DNA of 64,000 bases from Ariolimax columbianus (taxonomy: Eukaryota > Mollusca > Gastropoda > Stylommatophora > Arionidae). The first letter of the stretch is position 1; each line of letters begins with the position of its first letter. A model generated the notes under the pieces. That model saw only the letters and a list, made by a program, of their open reading frames with translations, was not told the origin of the DNA and did not search any database. A program made the translations under genes and the position numbers. Positions 39,401 to 51,395 of this stretch are shown here, one piece after another. The DNA is taken from positions 85,182,704 to 85,246,703 of the forward strand of contig JAVGWX010000002.1 in assembly GCA_036924085.1 (NCBI GenBank), written 5' to 3'.

Positions 39401-42400
39401 AAAGTGCTGAATATTGTCTTAGTTTATGATTTGCAATTTTTTTTCAAATCGCCTTCTACTCAATTTTGATTTTAGAAACATTGGTTTTTCTTGTTAGTAA
39501 AATTACTTGAAAGTCAGTGGAAATGCTTTTACTTTATCCACATAATTAGTGCGTTACAATTGCAATACATTTCAAAGTGCTGAAAATTGTCTGAACTTAT
39601 GATATGCAATTTTTTTACAAATCGCTTTCTACTCAATTTTAATTTTAGAAACATTGGTTTTTCTTGTCAGTAAAATTACTTGAAAGTCAGTGGAAATGCT
39701 TTCAACTTATCCACATAATTAGTACGTTAAAATTGCAATACATTTCAAAGTGCTGAAAATTGTTTAAACTTATAATATGCAATTTTTTTTCAAATCGCCT
39801 TCTATACTCAGATTTGATTTTAGAAACATTGGTTTTTCTTGTTAGAAAAATTGCTTGAAAGTCAGTGGAAATGCTTTTAACTTATCCACATAATTAGTGC
39901 GTTACAATTGCAATACATTTCAAAGTTCTGAAAATTGTCTGAACTTATGATCTGCTATTTTTTTTCAAATCGCTTTCTACTCAATTTTGATTTTAGAAAC
40001 ATTGGATTTTCTGGTCAGTAAAATTACTTGAAAGTCAGTGGAAATGCTTTTAACTTATCCACATAATTAGTGCGTTACAATTGCAATACATTTCAAAGTT
40101 CTGAAAATCGAATAAACTTATGATCTTCTATTTTTTTTCAAATCGCTTTCTACTCAATTTTGATTTTAGAAACATTGGTTTTTCTTGTTAGTAAAATTAC
40201 TTGAAAGTCAGTGGAAATGCTTTTAACTTATCCACATAATTAGTGCGTTACAATTGCAATACATTTCAAAGTTCTGAAAATTGAATAAACTTATGATCTG
40301 CTATTTTTTTACAAATCGCTTTCTACTCAATTATGATTTATTTTAGAAACATTGGTTTTTCTTGTCAGTAAAATTACTTGAAAGTCAGTGGAAATGCTTT
40401 TAACATATCCACATAATTAGTACGTTAAAATTGCAATACATTTCAAAGTGCTGAAAATTGTTCAAACTTATATTATGCAATTTTTTTTCAAATCGCATTT
40501 AATTTTGATTTTAGAAACATTGGTTTTTCTTGTAAGTAAAACTACTTGAAAGTGAGAGGAAATGCTTTTAACTTATCCACATAATTAGTGCGTTACAATT
40601 GCAATACATTTCAAAGTGCTGAACATTGTCTTAGTTTATGATCGGCAATTTTTTTCAAATCGCCTTATTACTCAATTTTGATTTTAGAAGCATTGGTTTT
40701 TCTTGTCAGTAAAATTACTTGAAAATCAGTGGAAATGCTTTTACTTTATCCACATAATTAGTGCGTTACAATTGCAATACATTTCAAAGTGCTGAAAATT
40801 GTCTGAACTTATGATATGCTATTTTTTTACAAATCGCTTTCTACTCAATTTTAATTTTAGAAACATTGGTTTTTCTTGTCAGTAAAATTACTTGAAAGTC
40901 AGTGGAAATGCTTTCAACTTATCGCTTTCTACTCAATTTTGATTTTAGAAACTTTGATTTTTCTTGTTAGAAAAATTACTTGAAAGTCAGTGGAAATGCT
41001 TTTAACTTATCCACATAATTAGTGCGTTACAATTGCAATACATTTCAAAGTTCTGAAAATTGAATAAACTTATGATCTGCTATTTTTTTTCAAATCGCTT
41101 TCTACTCAATTTTGATTTTAGAAACATTGGTTTTTCTTGTTAGTAAAATTACTTGAAAGTCAGTGGAAATGCTTTTAACTTATCCACATAATTAGTGCGT
41201 TACAATTGCAATACATTTCAAAGTTCTAAAAATTGAATAAACTTATGATCTGCTATTTTTTTACAAATCGGTTTCTACTCAATTTTGATTTTAGAAACAT
41301 TGGTTTTTCTTGTCAGTAAAATTACTTGAAAGTCAGTGGAAATGCTTTTAACATATCCACATAATTAGTACGTTAAAATTGCAACACATTTCAAAGTGCT
41401 GAAAATTGTTCAAACTTATAATATGCAATTTTTTTTCAAATCGCCTTTAATTTTGATTTTAGAAACATTGGTTTTTTTTGTAATTAAACTACTTGAAAGT
41501 GAGAGGAAATGCTTTTATCTTATCCACATAATTAGTGCGTTACAATTGCAATACATTTCAAAGTGCTGAACATTGTCTTAGTTTATAATCGGCAATTTTT
41601 TTTCAAATCGCCTTATTACTCAATTTTGATTTTAGAAACATTGGTTTTTCTTGTTAGTAAAATTACTTGAAAGTCAGTGGAAATGCTTTTAACTTATCCA
41701 CATAATTAGTACGTTACAATTGCAATACATTTCAAAGTGCTGAAAATTGTCTGAACTTATGATCTGCTATTTTTTTTCAAATCGCTTTCTACTCAATTTT
41801 GATTTTAGAAACATTGGATTTTCTGGTCAGTAAAATTACTTGAAAGTCAGTGGAAATGCTTTTAACTTATCCACATAATTAGTGCGTTACAATTGCAATA
41901 CATTTCAAAGTTCTGAAAATCGAATAAACTTATGATCTTCTATTTTTTTTCAAATCGCTTTCTACTCAATTTTGATTTTAGAAACATTGGTTTTTCTTGT
42001 TAGTAAAATTACTTGAAAGTCAGTGGAAATGCTTTTAACTTATCCACATAATTAGTGCGTTACAATTGCAATACATTTCAAAGTTCTGAAAATTGAATAA
42101 ACTTATGATCTGCTATTTTTTTACAAATCGCTTTCTACTCAATTATGATTTTAGAAACATTGGTTTTTCTTGTCAGTAAAATTACTTGAAAGTCAGTGGA
42201 AATGCTTTTAACATATCCACATAATTAGTACGTTAAAATTGCAATACATTTCAAAGTGCTGAAAATTGTTCAAACTTATATTATGCAATTTTTTTTCAAA
42301 TCGCATTTAATTTTGATTTTAGAAACATTGGTTTTTCTTGTAAGTAAAACTACTTGAAAGTGAGAGGAAATGCTTTTAACTTATCCACATAATTAGTGCG

Positions 42401-42774
42401 TTACAATTGCAATACATTTCAAAGTGCTGAACATTGTCTTAGTTTATAATCGGCAATTTTTTTCAAATCGCCTTATTACTCAATTTTGATTTTAGAAACA
42501 TTGGTTTTTCTTGTCAGTAAAATTACTTGAAAGTCAGTGGAAATGCTTTCAACTTATCCACATAATTAGTACGTTAAAATTGCAATACATTTCAAAGTGC
42601 TGAAAATTGTTTAAACTTATAATATGCAATTTTTTTTCAAATCGCCTTCTATACTCAGATTTGATTTTAGAAACATTGGTTTTTCTTGTTAGAAAAATTA
42701 CTTGAAAGTCAGTGGAAATGCTTTTAACTTATCCACATAATTAGTGCGTTACAATTGCAATACATTTCAAAGTT
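36452..42774 (+). repeat. 6,299-bp segmental duplication, right copy
   Basis: Tandem copy of the preceding segment with the same internal order, including the C-to-D transition near 39.5 kb and the 88-bp partial monomer at 40,918. I found no clear difference between the copies at the markers compared, so this duplication appears young. The match to the left copy ends at 42,774, where GTTCTGAAAATTGAATAAAC continues in place of GTGCTGAAAATTGACTAAAC. Confidence 0.87.
40918..41005 (+). repeat. Truncated monomer (88 bp), right copy
   Basis: Identical in form to the truncated monomer at 34,619, exactly 6,299 bp away. It shows that the deletion came before the segmental duplication. Confidence 0.85.
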
Positions 42775-45700
42775 CTGAAAATTGAATAAACTTATGATCT
42801 GCTATTTATTTTTCAAATCGCTTTCTATTCAATTTTGATTTTAGAAAACATTGGATTTTCTGGTCAGTAAAATTACTTGAAAATCAGTGGAAATGCTTTT
42901 AACTTATCCACATAATTAGTGCGTTACAATTGCAATACATTTCAAAGTTCTGAAAATTGAATAAACTTATGATCTTCTATTTTTTTTCAAATCGCTTTCT
43001 ACTCAATTTTGATTTTAGAAACATTGGTTTTTCTTGTTAGTAAAATTACTTGAAAGTCAGTGGAAATGCTTTAAACATATCCACATAATTAGTACGTTAA
43101 AATTGCAACACATTTCAAAGTGCTGAAAATTGTTCAAACTTATAATATGCAATTTTTTTTCAAATCGCCTTTAATTTTGATTTTAGAAACATTGGTTTTT
43201 TTTGTAATTAAACTACTTGAAAGTGAGAGGAAATGCTTTTATCTTATCCACATAATTAGTGCGTTACAATTGCAATACATTTCAAAGTGCTAAACATTGT
43301 CTTAGTTTATAATCAACAATTTTTTTTCAAATCGCCTTATTACTCAATTTTGATTTTAGAAACATTGGTTTTTCTTGTTAGTAAAATTACTTGAAAGTCA
43401 GTGGAAATGCTTTTAACTTATCCACATAATTAGTACGTTACAATTGCAATACATTTCAAAGTGCTGAAAATTGTCTGAACTTATGATCTGCTATTTTTTT
43501 TCAAATTGCTTTCTACTCAATTTTGATTTTAGAAACATTGGATTTTCTGGTCAGTAAAATTACTTGAAAGTCAGTGGAAATGCTTTTAACCTATCCACAT
43601 AATTAGTGCGTTACAATTGCAATACATTTCAAAGTTCTGAAAATTGAATAAACTTATGATCTGCTATTTTTTTACAAATCGCTTTCTACTCAATTATGAT
43701 TTTAGAAACATTGGTTTTTCTTGTCAGTAAAATTACTTGAAAGTCAGTGGAAATGCTTTTAACATATCCACATAATTAGTACGTTAAAATTGCAATACAT
43801 TTCAAAGTGCTGAAAATTGTTCAAACTTATATTATGCAATTTTTTTTCAAATCGCATTTAATTTTGATTTTAGAAACATTGGTTTTTCTTGTAAGTAAAA
43901 CTACTTGAAAGTGAGAGGAAATGCTTTTAACTTATCCACATAATTAGTGCGTTACAATTGCAATACATTTCAAAGTGCTGAACATTGTCTTAGTTTATGA
44001 TCGGCAATTTTTTTCAAATCGCCATATTACTCAATTTTGATTTTAGAAACATTGGTTTTTCTTGTTAGTAAAATTACTTGAAAATCAGTGGAAATGCTTT
44101 TACTTTATCCACATAATTAGTGCGTTACAATTGCAATACATTTCAAAGTGCTGAAAATTGTCTGAACTTATGATATGCTATTTTTTTACAAATCGCTTTC
44201 TACTCAATTTTAATTTTAGAAACATTGGTTTTTCTTGTCAGTAAAATTACTTGAAAGTCAGTGGAAATGCTTTCAACTTATCCACATAATTAGTACGTTA
44301 AAATTGCAATACATTTCAAAGTGCTGAAAATTGTTTAAACTTATAATATGCAATTTTTTTTCAAATCGCCTTATTACTCAATTTTGATTTTAGAAACATT
44401 GGTTTTTCTTGTTAGTAAAATTACTTGAAAGTCAGTGGAAATGCTTTTAACTTATCCACATAATTAGTACGTTACAATTGCAATACATTTCAAAGTGCTG
44501 AAAATTGTCTGAACTTATGATCTGCTGATTTTTTTCAAATCGCTTTCTACTCAATTTTGATTTTAGAAACATTGGATTTTCTGGTCAGTAAAATTACTTG
44601 AAAGTCAGTGGAAATGCTTTTAACTTATCCACATAATTAGTGCGTTACAATTGCAATACATTTCAAAGTTCTGAAAATTGAATAAACTTGTGATCTGCTA
44701 TTTTTTTACAAATCGCTTTCTACTCAATTATGATTTTAGAAACATTGGTTTTTCTTGTTAGTAAAATTACTTGAAAGTCAGTGGAAATGCTTTTAACATA
44801 TCCACATAATTAGTACGTTAAAATTGCAATACATTTCAAAGTGCTGAAAATTGTTCAAACTTATAATATGCAATTTTTTTTCAAATCGCCTTTAATTTTG
44901 ATTTTAGAAACATTGGTTTTTTCTTGTAAGTAAAACTACTTGAAAGTGAGAGGAAATGCTTTTAACTTATCCACATAATTAGTGCGTTACAATTGCAATA
45001 CATTTCAAAGTGCTGAACATTGTCTTAGTTTATGATCGGCAATTTTTTTCAAATCGCCTTATTACTCAATTTTGATTTTGGAAACATTGGTTTTTCTTGT
45101 TAGTAAAATTACTTGAAAATCAGTGGAAATGCTTTTACTTTATCCACATAATTAGTGCGTTACAATTGCAATACATTTCAAAGTGCTGAAAATTGTCTGA
45201 ACTTATGATATGCTATTTTTTTACAAATCGCTTTCTACTCAATTTTAATTTTAGAAACATTGGTTTTTCTTGTCAGTAAAATTACTTGAAAGTCAGTGGA
45301 AATGCTTTCAACTTATCCACATAATTAGTACGTTAAAATTGCAATACATTTCAAAGTGCTGAAAATTGATCAAACTTATAATATGCAATTTTTTTTCAAA
45401 TCGCCTTCTACTCAGATTTGATTTTAGAAACATTGGTTTTTCTTGTTAGAAAAATTACTTGAAAGTCAGTGGAAATGCTTTTAACTTATCCACATAATTA
45501 GTGCGTTACAATTGCAATACATTTCAAAGTTCTGAAAATTGAATAAACTTATGATCTGCTATTTATTTTTCAAATCGCTTTCTACTCAATTTTGATTTTA
45601 GAAAACATTGGATTTTCTGGTCAGTAAAATTACTTGAAAATCAGTGGAAATGCTTTTAACTTATACACATAATTAGTGCGTTACAATTGCAATACATTTC

Positions 45701-48196
45701 AAAGTTCTGAAAATTGAATAAACTTATGATCTTCTATTTTTTTTCAAATCGCTTTCTACTCAATTTTGATTTTAGAAACATTGGTTTTTCTTGTTAGTAA
45801 AATTACTTGAAAGTCAGTGGAAATGCTTTAAACATATCCACATAATTAGTACGTTAAAATTGCAACACATTTCAAAGTGCTGAAAATTGTTCAAACTTAT
45901 AATATGCAATTTTTTTTCAAATCGCCTTTAATTTTGATTTTAGAAACATTGGTTTTTTTTGTAATTAAACTACTTGAAAGTGAGAGGAAATGCTTTTATC
46001 TTATCCACATATATAGTGCGTTACAATTGCAATACATTTCAAAGTGGTGAACATTGTCTTAGTTTATAATCGGCAATTTTTTTTCAAATCGCCTTATTAC
46101 TCAATTTTGATTTTAGAAACATTGGTTTTTCTTGTTAGTAAAATTACTTGAAAGTCAGTGGAAATGCTTTTAACTTATCCACATAATTAGTACGTTACAA
46201 TTGCAATACATTTCAAAGTGCTGAAAATTGTCTGAACTTATGATCTGCTATTTTTTTTCAAATCGCTTTCTACTCAATTTTGATTTTAGAAACATTGGAT
46301 TTTCTGGTCAGTAAAATTACTTGAAAGTCAGTGGAAATGCTTTTAACTTATCCACATAATTAGTGCGTTACAATTGCAATACATTTCAAAGTTCTGAAAA
46401 TCGAATAAACTTATGATCTTCTATTTTTTTTCAAATCGCTTTCTACTCAATTTTGATTTTAGAAACATTGGTTTTTCTTGTTAGTAAAATTACTTGAAAG
46501 TCAGTGGAAATGCCTTTAACTTATCCACATAATTAGTGCGTTACAATTGCAATACATTTCAAAGTTCTGAAAATTGAATAAACTTATGATCTGCTATTTT
46601 TTTACAAATCGCTTTCTACTCAATTATGATTTTAGAAACATTGGTTTTTCTTGTTAGTAAAATTACTTGAAAGTCAGTGGAAATGCTTTTAACATATCCA
46701 CATAATTAGTACGTTAAAATTGCAATACATTTCAAAGTGCTGAAAATTGTTCAAACTTATAATATGCAATTTTTTTTCAAATCGCCTTTAATTTTGATTT
46801 TAGAAACATTGGTTTTTCTTGTAAGTAAAACTACTTGAAAGTGAGAGGAAATGCTTTTAACTTATCCACATAATTAGTGCGTTACAATTGCAATACATTT
46901 CAAAGTGCTGAACATTGTCTTAGTTTATGATCGGCAATTTTTTTCAAATCGCCTTATTACTCAATTTTGATTTTGGAAACATTGGTTTTTCTTGTTAGTA
47001 AAATTACTTGAAAATCAGTGGAAATGCTTTTACTTTATCCACATAATTAGTGCGTTACAATTGCAATACATTTCAAAGTGCTGAAAATTGTCTGAACTTA
47101 TGATATGCTATTTTTTTACAAATCGCTTTCTACTCAATTTTAATTTTAGAAACATTGGTTTTTCTTGTCAGTGAAATTACTTGAAAGTCAGTGGAAATGC
47201 TTTCAACTTATCCACATAATTAGTACGTTAAAATTGCAATACATTTCAAAGTGCTGAAAATTGTTCAAACTTATAATATGCAATTTTTTTTCAAATCGCC
47301 TTTAATTTTGATTTTAGAAACATTGGTTTTTTTTGTAATTAAACTACTTGAAAGTGAGAGGAAATGCTTTTAACTTATCCACATAATTAGTACGTTACAA
47401 TTGCAATACATTTCAAAGTGCTGAAAATTGTCTGAACTTATGATCTGCTATTTTTTTTCAAATCGCTTTCTACTCAATTTTGATTTTAGAAACATTGGAT
47501 TTTCTGGTCAGTAAAATTACTTGAAAGTCAGTGGAAATGCTTTTAACTTATCCACATAATTAGTGCGTTACAATTGCAATACATTTCAAAGTTCTGAAAA
47601 TTGAATAAACTTATGATCTGCTATTTTTTTAAAAATCGCTTTCTACTCAATTATGATTTTAGAAACATTGGTTTTTCTTGTCAGTAAAATTACTTGAAAG
47701 TCAGTGGAAATGCTTTTAACATATCCACATAATTAGTACGTTAAAATTGCAATACATTTCAAAGTGCTGAAAATTGTTCAAACTTATATTATGCAATTTT
47801 TTTTCAAATCGCATTTAATTTTGATTTTAGAAACATTGGTTTTTCTTGTAAGTAAAACTACTTGAAAGTGAGAGGAAATGCTTTTAACTTATCCACATAA
47901 TTAGTGCGTTACAATTGCAATACATTTCAAAGTGCTGAACATTGTCTTAGTTTATGATCGGCAATTTTTTTCAAATCGCCTTATTACTCAATTTTGATTT
48001 TAGAAACATTGGTTTTTCTTGTTAGTAAAATTACTTGAAAATCAGTGGAAATGCTTTTACTTTATCCACATAATTAGTGCGTTACAATTGCAATACATTT
48101 CAAAGTGCTGAAAATTGTCTGAACTTATGATATGCTATTTTTTTTCAAATCGCTTTCTACTCAATTTTAATTTTAGAAACATTGGTTTTTCTTGTC
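42775..48196 (+). repeat. Family D satellite, irregular HORs (2,757- and 1,895-bp offsets)
   Basis: Family D monomers: GTTCTGAAAATTGAATAAAC, GTGAGAGGAAATG, TTTTAACATATCC, TTAGAAAAATTAC and TTGTAATTAAACTAC. The rare CTATTTATTTTTC (42,801 and 45,558) and GCTTTAAACATATCC (43,068 and 45,825) recur at 2,757 bp, which is 16 monomers. The match is interrupted near 46,340, where the right copy has one extra monomer (GAAAATCGAATAAAC). A second period of 1,895 bp, 11 monomers, links TTTTGGAAACATTGG at 45,080 and 46,975. No single HOR governs the whole stretch. Confidence 0.75.
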
Positions 48197-49325
48197 AGTA
48201 AAATTACTTGAAAGTCAGTGGAAATGCTTTTAACTTATACACATAATTAGTGCGTTACAATTGCAATACATTTCAAAGTTCTGAAAATTGAATAAACTTA
48301 TGATCTTCTATTTTTTTTCAAATCGCTTTCTACTCAATTTTGATTTTAGAAACATTGGTTTTTCTTGTTAGTAAAATTACTTGAAAGTGAGAGGAAATGC
48401 TTTTAACTTATCCACATAATTAGTGCGTTACAATTGCAATACATTTCAAAGTGCTGAACATTGTCTTAGTTTATGATCGGCAATTTTTTTTCAAATCGCC
48501 TTATTACTCAATTTTGATTTTAGAAACATTGGTTTTTCTTGTTAGAAAAATTACTTGAAAGTCAGTGGAAATGCTTTTAACTTATACACATAATTAGTGC
48601 GTTACAATTGCAATACATTTCAAAGTTCTGAAAATTGAATAAACTTATGATCTGCTATTTTTTTTCAAATCGCTTTCTACTCAATTTTGATTTTTAGAAA
48701 CATTGGATTTTCTGGTCAGTAAAATTACTTGAAAGTCAGTGAAAATGCTTTTAACTTATCCACATAATTTTTGCGTTACAATTGCAATACATTTCAAAGT
48801 TCTGAAAATTGAATAAACTTATGATTTTCTATTTTTTTACAAATCGCTTTCTACTCAATTTTGATTTCAGAAACATTGGTTTTTCTTGTCAGTAAAATTA
48901 CTTGAAAGTCAGTGGAAATGCTTTTAACATATCCACATAATTAGTACGTTAAAATTGCAATACATTTCAAAGTGCTGAAAATTGTTCAAACTTATAATAT
49001 GCATTTTTTTTTCAAATCGCCTTCAATTTTGATTTTAGAAACATTGGTTTTTCTTGTAAGTAAAACTACTTGAAAGTGAGAGGAAAAGCTTTTTACTTAT
49101 CCACATAATTAGTGCGTTACAATTGCAATACATTCCAAAGTGCTGAACATTGTCTTAGTTTATGATCGGCAATTTTTTTCCAATCGCCTTATTACTCAAT
49201 TTTGATTTTAGAAACATTGGTTTTTCTTGTTAGTAAAATTACTTGAAAGTCAGTGGAAATGCTTTTACCTTATCCACATAATTAGTGCGTTACAATTGCA
49301 ATACATTTCAAAGTGCTGAAAATTG
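48197..49325 (+). repeat. Family D segment with TTTTTGCG core variant, copy 1
   Basis: Six to seven monomers marked by TATACACATAATTAG, GATTTTTAGAAAC, GTCAGTGAAAATGC, a core altered to CACATAATTTTTGCG (48,761), GATTTTCTATTTTTTTAC and CATTCCAAAG. The same order returns at 50,267-51,395, offset 2,070 bp, and in part at about 52,540-53,150. Private changes are GATTTCAGAAAC and AGGAAAAGC. Confidence 0.8.
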
Positions 49326-49497
49326 TTCAAACTTATAATATGCAATTTTTTTTCAAATCGCCTTCTACTCAGATTTGATTTTAGAAACATTGGTTTTTCT
49401 TGTTAGAAAAATTACTTGAAAGTCAGTGGAAATGCTTTTAACTTATCCACATAATTAGTGCGTTACAATTGCAATACATTTCAAAGTTCTGAAAATT

Positions 49498-49509
49498 GAA
49501 TAAACTTAT
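49498..49509 (+). repeat. Target-site duplication, left copy
   Basis: GAATAAACTTAT is the last satellite sequence before the insertion. The same 12 bases follow the insertion. The base before the left copy is T and before the right copy A, so 12 bp is the maximum direct repeat. The first G-A-A could belong to the element's tail instead. Confidence 0.88.
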
Positions 49510-49840
49510 CCAAAAACGATGCCTATTACCAGTTGAACCGAAGAGAGCAGGTCGTTGTCTTCAGACTTCGCACTGGCCACAATAGACTGAGGTACCACCT
49601 ATTCAACAAATTGAAGATAGGGTGTACCGACGAATGCCCGTGCGGTACTGGTAAAATGACAACTGAACATCTGCTGCAGAACTGCCCGACATACGGGGAT
49701 CAGAGAGAGCAGATGTGGCCATTGCCAGTGGAACTGCAAGACAAGCTCTATGGTAGTGGCGAGAGTCTCAGGACGACCGCCGCTTTTTTCGAAAAAATAA
49801 TGGTTGCTGTCTGACTGTGTACGCAGAAGAAGAAGAAGAA
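49510..49840 (+). mobile_element. 5'-truncated non-LTR retrotransposon (LINE) 3' end, I/Jockey-like
   Basis: A 331-bp sequence of near-balanced base composition interrupts the AT-rich satellite. It holds the C-terminal end of an ORF2-type protein, an 11-base 3' untranslated stretch and a GAA-repeat tail, and it is flanked by a 12-bp direct repeat. Truncation at the 5' end, a simple-repeat 3' tail and variable-length target duplications are the known signature of target-primed reverse transcription by non-LTR elements. No long terminal or inverted repeats are present. The RTGHNRL and CPC...H...C motifs with a W-P after the zinc-binding cluster resemble the C-terminal tails of I/Jockey-group ORF2 proteins of invertebrates. 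The clade assignment is from memory of the family and is tentative. The copy is dead, because it lacks the endonuclease and reverse transcriptase. Confidence 0.9.
49512..49814 (+). pseudogene. ORF2 C-terminal fragment of a non-LTR retrotransposon (100 aa)
   Basis: The frame is open from the first complete codon of the insertion to the TGA at 49,812-49,814, giving 100 residues. There is no genuine start. A TTG at 49,533 could be called as a start, but reading through it upstream adds DAYYQ, which continues family-like sequence, so the fragment is simply cut by the 5' truncation. Visible features are RLRTGHNRL (residues 18-26), a CCHC zinc-binding cluster C42-x-C44-x8-H53-x4-C58, W69-P70, and KLYG (78-81) followed by a short amphipathic end. 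In full-length elements this region lies after the reverse transcriptase (and RNase H where present) and is thought to bind nucleic acid. Endonuclease and polymerase domains are absent. I see no stop or frameshift inside the fragment, so the insertion is probably fairly recent. Expression is not expected. Confidence 0.87.
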
Positions 49841-49843
49841 GAA
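49826..49843 (+). repeat. (GAA)6 3' tail of the retrotransposon
   Basis: Six GAA units follow ACGCA after the ORF2 stop. The last GAA overlaps the start of the right target-site copy, so the tail merges with the target sequence. A short-repeat tail in place of poly(A) is known for several I/Jockey-group elements. Confidence 0.88.
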
Positions 49844-49852
49844 TAAACTTAT
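49841..49852 (+). repeat. Target-site duplication, right copy
   Basis: GAATAAACTTAT repeats the left copy at 49,498 and is followed by GATCTGC, the expected continuation of the family D monomer. Confidence 0.88.
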
Positions 49853-50266
49853 GATCTGCTATTTTTTTTCAAATCGCTTTCTACTCAATTTTGATTTTAG
49901 AAACATTGGTTTTTCTTGTTAGTAAAATTACTTGAAAGTCAGTGGAAATGCTTTTAACATATCCACATAATTAGTGCGTTACAATTGCAATACATTTCAA
50001 AGTTCTGAAAATTGAATAAACTTATGATCTGCTATTTTTTTACAAATCGCTTTCTACTCAATTTTGATTTTAGAAACATTGGTTTTTCTTGTCAGTAAAA
50101 TTACTTGAAAGTCAGTGGAAATGCTTTTAGCATATCCACATAATTAGTGCGTTACAATTGCAATACATTTCAAAGTGCTGAAAATTGTCTGAACTTATGA
50201 TCTGCTGATTTTTTTCAAATCGCTTTCTACTCAATTTTGATTTTAGAAACATTGGATTTTCTGGTC
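49853..50266 (+). repeat. Family D satellite between the insertion and segment copy 2
   Basis: The remainder of the interrupted monomer followed by two ordinary D monomers (TTTTAACATATCC, TTTTAGCATATCC) and the start of a GATCTGCTGATTTTTTTC monomer. The TTTTAGCATATCC variant recurs at 53,929, 3,798 bp away. Confidence 0.8.
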
Positions 50267-51395
50267 AGTAAAATTACTTGAAAGTCAGTGGAAATGCTTT
50301 TAACTTATACACATAATTAGTGCGTTACAATTGCAATACATTTCAAAGTTCTGAAAATTGAATAAACTTATGATCTTCTATTTTTTTTCAAATCGCTTTC
50401 TACTCAATTTTGATTTTAGAAACATTGGTTTTTCTTGTTAGTAAAATTACTTGAAAGTGAGAGGAAATGCTTTTAACTTATCCACATAATTAGTGCGTTA
50501 CAATTGCAATACATTTCAAAGTGCTGAACATTGTCTTAGTTTATGATCGGCAATTTTTTTTCAAATCGCCTTATTACTCAATTTTGATTTTAGAAACATT
50601 GGTTTTTCTTGTTAGAAAAATTACTTGAAAGTCAGTGGAAATGCTTTTAACTTATACACATAATTAGTGCGTTACAATTGCAATACATTTCAAAGTTCTG
50701 AAAATTGAATAAACTTATGATCTGCTATTTTTTTTCAAATCGCTTTCTACTCAATTTTGATTTTTAGAAACATTGGATTTTCTGGTCAGTAAAATTACTT
50801 GAAAGTCAGTGAAAATGCTTTTAACTTATCCACATAATTTTTGCGTTACAATTGCAATACATTTCAAAGTTCTGAAAATTGAATAAACTTATGATTTTCT
50901 ATTTTTTTACAAATCGCTTTCTACTCAATTTTGATTTTAGAAACATTGGTTTTTCTTGTCAGTAAAATTACTTGAAAGTCAGTGGAAATGCTTTTAACAT
51001 ATCCACATAATTAGTACGTTAAAATTGCAATACATTTCAAAGTGCTGAAAATTGTTCAAACTTATAATATGCATTTTTTTTTCAAATCGCCTTCAATTTT
51101 GATTTTAGAAACATTGGTTTTTCTTGTAAGTAAAACTACTTGAAAGTGAGAGGAAATGCTTTTTACTTATCCACATAATTAGTGCGTTACAATTGCAATA
51201 CATTCCAAAGTGCTGAACATTGTCTTAGTTTATGATCGGCAATTTTTTTCCAATCGCCTTATTACTCAATTTTGATTTTAGAAACATTGGTTTTTCTTGT
51301 TAGTAAAATTACTTGAAAGTCAGTGGAAATGCTTTTACCTTATCCACATAATTAGTGCGTTACAATTGCAATACATTTCAAAGTGCTGAAAATTG
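50267..51395 (+). repeat. Family D segment with TTTTTGCG core variant, copy 2
   Basis: Copy of 48,197-49,325 at an offset of 2,070 bp. The offset includes the 343 bp added by the retroelement and its target duplication; without them the spacing would be 1,727 bp, ten monomers. The altered core CACATAATTTTTGCG is at 50,831. The match ends where GAAAATTGTCTGAAC replaces GAAAATTGTTCAAAC. Confidence 0.8.

Larger units (their letters stand above)
49442..49957 (+). repeat. Satellite monomer split by a retrotransposon
   Basis: The core-to-core distance here is 516 bp. Removing the 331-bp insertion and one 12-bp target-site copy leaves exactly 173 bp, a normal family D monomer (GTTCTGAAAATTGAATAAAC, GATCTGC). 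The insertion therefore removed no target sequence. An intact paralogous site with the same left flank is at 51,741-51,752. Confidence 0.92.

Noticed and set aside
49498..49509. AATAAA as a polyadenylation signal in the target site and in all GAATAAAC monomers.
   Set aside because: It is a fixed part of one monomer type in untranscribed-looking satellite, with no upstream gene; AATAAA is expected often in such AT-rich DNA.
49533..49814. A 93-residue gene starting at TTG.
   Set aside because: The frame stays open upstream to the insertion edge with family-like residues, so this is the tail of a truncated ORF2 and not an independent gene.
49510..49840. An LTR retrotransposon, DNA transposon or captured host exon as the source of the insertion.
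   Set aside because: There are no terminal inverted or long repeats and no splice structure; 5' truncation, simple-repeat 3' tail, 12-bp target duplication and the CCHC tail all fit a non-LTR element.
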